A DNA stretch of 15,499 bases, taken from the NCBI GenBank assembly GCA_905193085.1, contig CAJJNI010000038.1:1-15499 (forward strand), written 5' to 3'. This document shows, in pieces, positions 14,881 through 15,499 of the stretch (the stretch's first letter is position 1; each line of letters starts with the position of its first letter). The position numbers and the translations under genes are program-made. The notes beneath the pieces were generated by a model. The model had not been told where the DNA came from. It saw only the letters and a list, made by a program, of their open reading frames with translations, and did not search any database. This DNA is from an uncultured Lachnospiraceae bacterium (lineage in GTDB: Bacteria > Bacillota > Clostridia > Lachnospirales > Lachnospiraceae).

Positions 14881-15150
14881 ATGGCTACAGTACCCACACA
14901 GATAAGAATAGATGAAAATTAAAAAAAACAGGCCACAGAGCTTTTTTCACAATTAGGAATGGATATGTCAGGTGCAATGAACATATTTTTGAAACAGTGT
15001 GTATTGCGTGGAGGACTTCCTTTTAGCGTTGAATTGCCACACTATAAGTCAGAGGTATTAGAAGCAATGGAAGAGGCCAAAAGACTCAGTAAAGACCCTG
15101 ATGCGAAGCGGTACAGTAGTTTTTCTGATGCGTTGGAGGACATTGATTAA
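14881..15150 (+). pseudogene. DinJ/RelB-type antitoxin with an internal stop
   Basis: From ATG 14881 the frame reads MATVPTQIRIDEN, then TAA at 14920-14922, then KKQATELFSQLGMDMSGAM and so on to the natural stop at 15148. Both sides are unmistakably one DinJ/RelB-family antitoxin: a ribbon-helix-helix N-terminus, FLKQCVLRGGLPFSVELP in the middle and a toxin-binding tail (EAMEEAKRLSKDPDAKRYSSFSDALEDID). The family commonly has Leu or Ile at the stop position, so TTA to TAA would be a single change. A restart at ATG 14959 would lack the DNA-binding strand. No RelE/YafQ-type toxin lies downstream; the next gene is on the other strand. So the gene is probably a dead orphan. Confidence 0.85.
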
Positions 15151-15154
15151 AAGC

Positions 15155-15178
15155 AATGGGTGGAGCAATCCACCCATT
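15155..15178 (-). terminator. Terminator for the minus-strand CYTH gene
   Basis: Perfect 10-bp stem AATGGGTGGA / TCCACCCATT with a GCAA loop on the plus strand. Read on the minus strand, it is followed by GCTTTTAATC, a short T run, and lies 20 bases after the CYTH stop codon. It may also stop plus-strand transcripts after the antitoxin, though no T run follows there. Confidence 0.75.
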
Positions 15179-15198
15179 CAAAAATTCTATTACCACAT

Positions 15199-15499
15199 CT
15201 AAAATTTCTTCTTACTCATATTACTGTTATGATAGTTTTTATCAAATGTAACTTCTTTCCCAAACCAGCCAGGCACAGCAAAATTCTGTGCATCTTCAAT
15301 AGTCGGAAATTCGACCTCAGCCATGACAAGCGGTGCAAATGGCTTTTCAAACACATCTACCTCAGCGGTGAGTTCATCATTTATTGGAATAAGATATCTT
15401 GTTTTGGAAATAATATTTCCATCGGCTTTTGCCAGCAGATGTTTGTATGCTTCAGCGTTAAGAGGCAGATTGTATTCTTCTCTTGCCATCATTCCACTG
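15199..15499 (-). CDS. CYTH-domain protein, C-terminal part
   Basis: The frame is open to the window edge (codons for SG precede MMAREEYNLPL), so the two Met codons are internal and the N-terminal half, with the EIERKF-type motif, lies outside. The visible part has the CYTH/triphosphate tunnel pattern: SKTRYLIPINDELTAEVDVFEK, LVMAEVEFPTIEDAQNF and the ending WFGKEVTFDKNYHNSNMSK, with alternating acidic and basic residues that line the tunnel in this fold. Small bacterial CYTH proteins hydrolyse inorganic or organic triphosphates; the substrate here cannot be told. It converges on the broken antitoxin gene. Confidence 0.9.
   Translation of the reverse strand, partial: SGMMAREEYNLPLNAEAYKHLLAKADGNIISKTRYLIPINDELTAEVDVFEKPFAPLVMAEVEFPTIEDAQNFAVPGWFGKEVTFDKNYHNSNMSKKKF

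Noticed and set aside
14690..14905. A 71-codon frame between the PIN-like ORF and the antitoxin
   Set aside because: It starts at TTG without a ribosome site, overlaps the antitoxin start, and its product (ending in IILWLQYPHR) matches nothing I know. It may be another gene remnant; otherwise 14645-14880 shows no feature.
1..15499. tRNA, rRNA, phage attachment site or replication origin
   Set aside because: No cloverleaf with a T-loop GGTTCRA pattern, no rRNA segment, no integrase and no cluster of DnaA boxes was seen.

Overview
The window is AT-rich DNA from a low-GC, endospore-forming Firmicute, most likely a Clostridia/Lachnospiraceae-type gut or rumen anaerobe. The reasons are a sporulation-specific SpoIIE phosphatase, the conserved Firmicute gene order spoIIE-tilS-hpt-ftsH, strong AGGAGG-type ribosome binding sites and codon use rich in A and T. 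This placement is inferred from gene content; no marker gene was compared.

Left part (1-2320): a glutamine-dependent NAD+ synthetase (nadE) whose first codons lie outside the window, facing a small membrane-anchored FMN-binding-like protein on the other strand. One hairpin that can terminate in both directions separates them.

Middle (2465-9774): spoIIE has a promoter that looks Spo0A-dependent (consensus -35 and -10 hexamers 21 bp apart, plus 0A-box-like sites). Next comes a complete Cas6-like CRISPR RNA endoribonuclease with no array and no other cas gene in view. Then follows the compact group tilS-hpt-ftsH (tRNA lysidine synthase, hypoxanthine phosphoribosyltransferase, membrane AAA protease), which ends at a strong terminator. 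cas6 thus sits inside a block that is otherwise conserved housekeeping and sporulation genes.

queuosine operon (9851-13539): an extended -10 promoter, a preQ1-I-type riboswitch and two successive hairpins precede queD-queE-folE-queC-queF. These five genes make preQ1 from GTP: FolE makes dihydroneopterin triphosphate, QueD makes carboxytetrahydropterin, QueE makes CDG, QueC makes preQ0 and QueF reduces it to preQ1, which the leader RNA can sense. A roughly 377-bp near-complete foldback (MITE-like) lies between queC and queF.

Right part (13505-15499): a stretch of decaying stress or toxin-antitoxin-type genes. It holds an ImmA/IrrE metalloprotease broken by one reading-frame shift at a run of seven A, a PIN-like protein lacking its N-terminal half, and a DinJ/RelB antitoxin interrupted by a TAA codon. 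It ends against a CYTH-domain protein on the minus strand that runs off the window.
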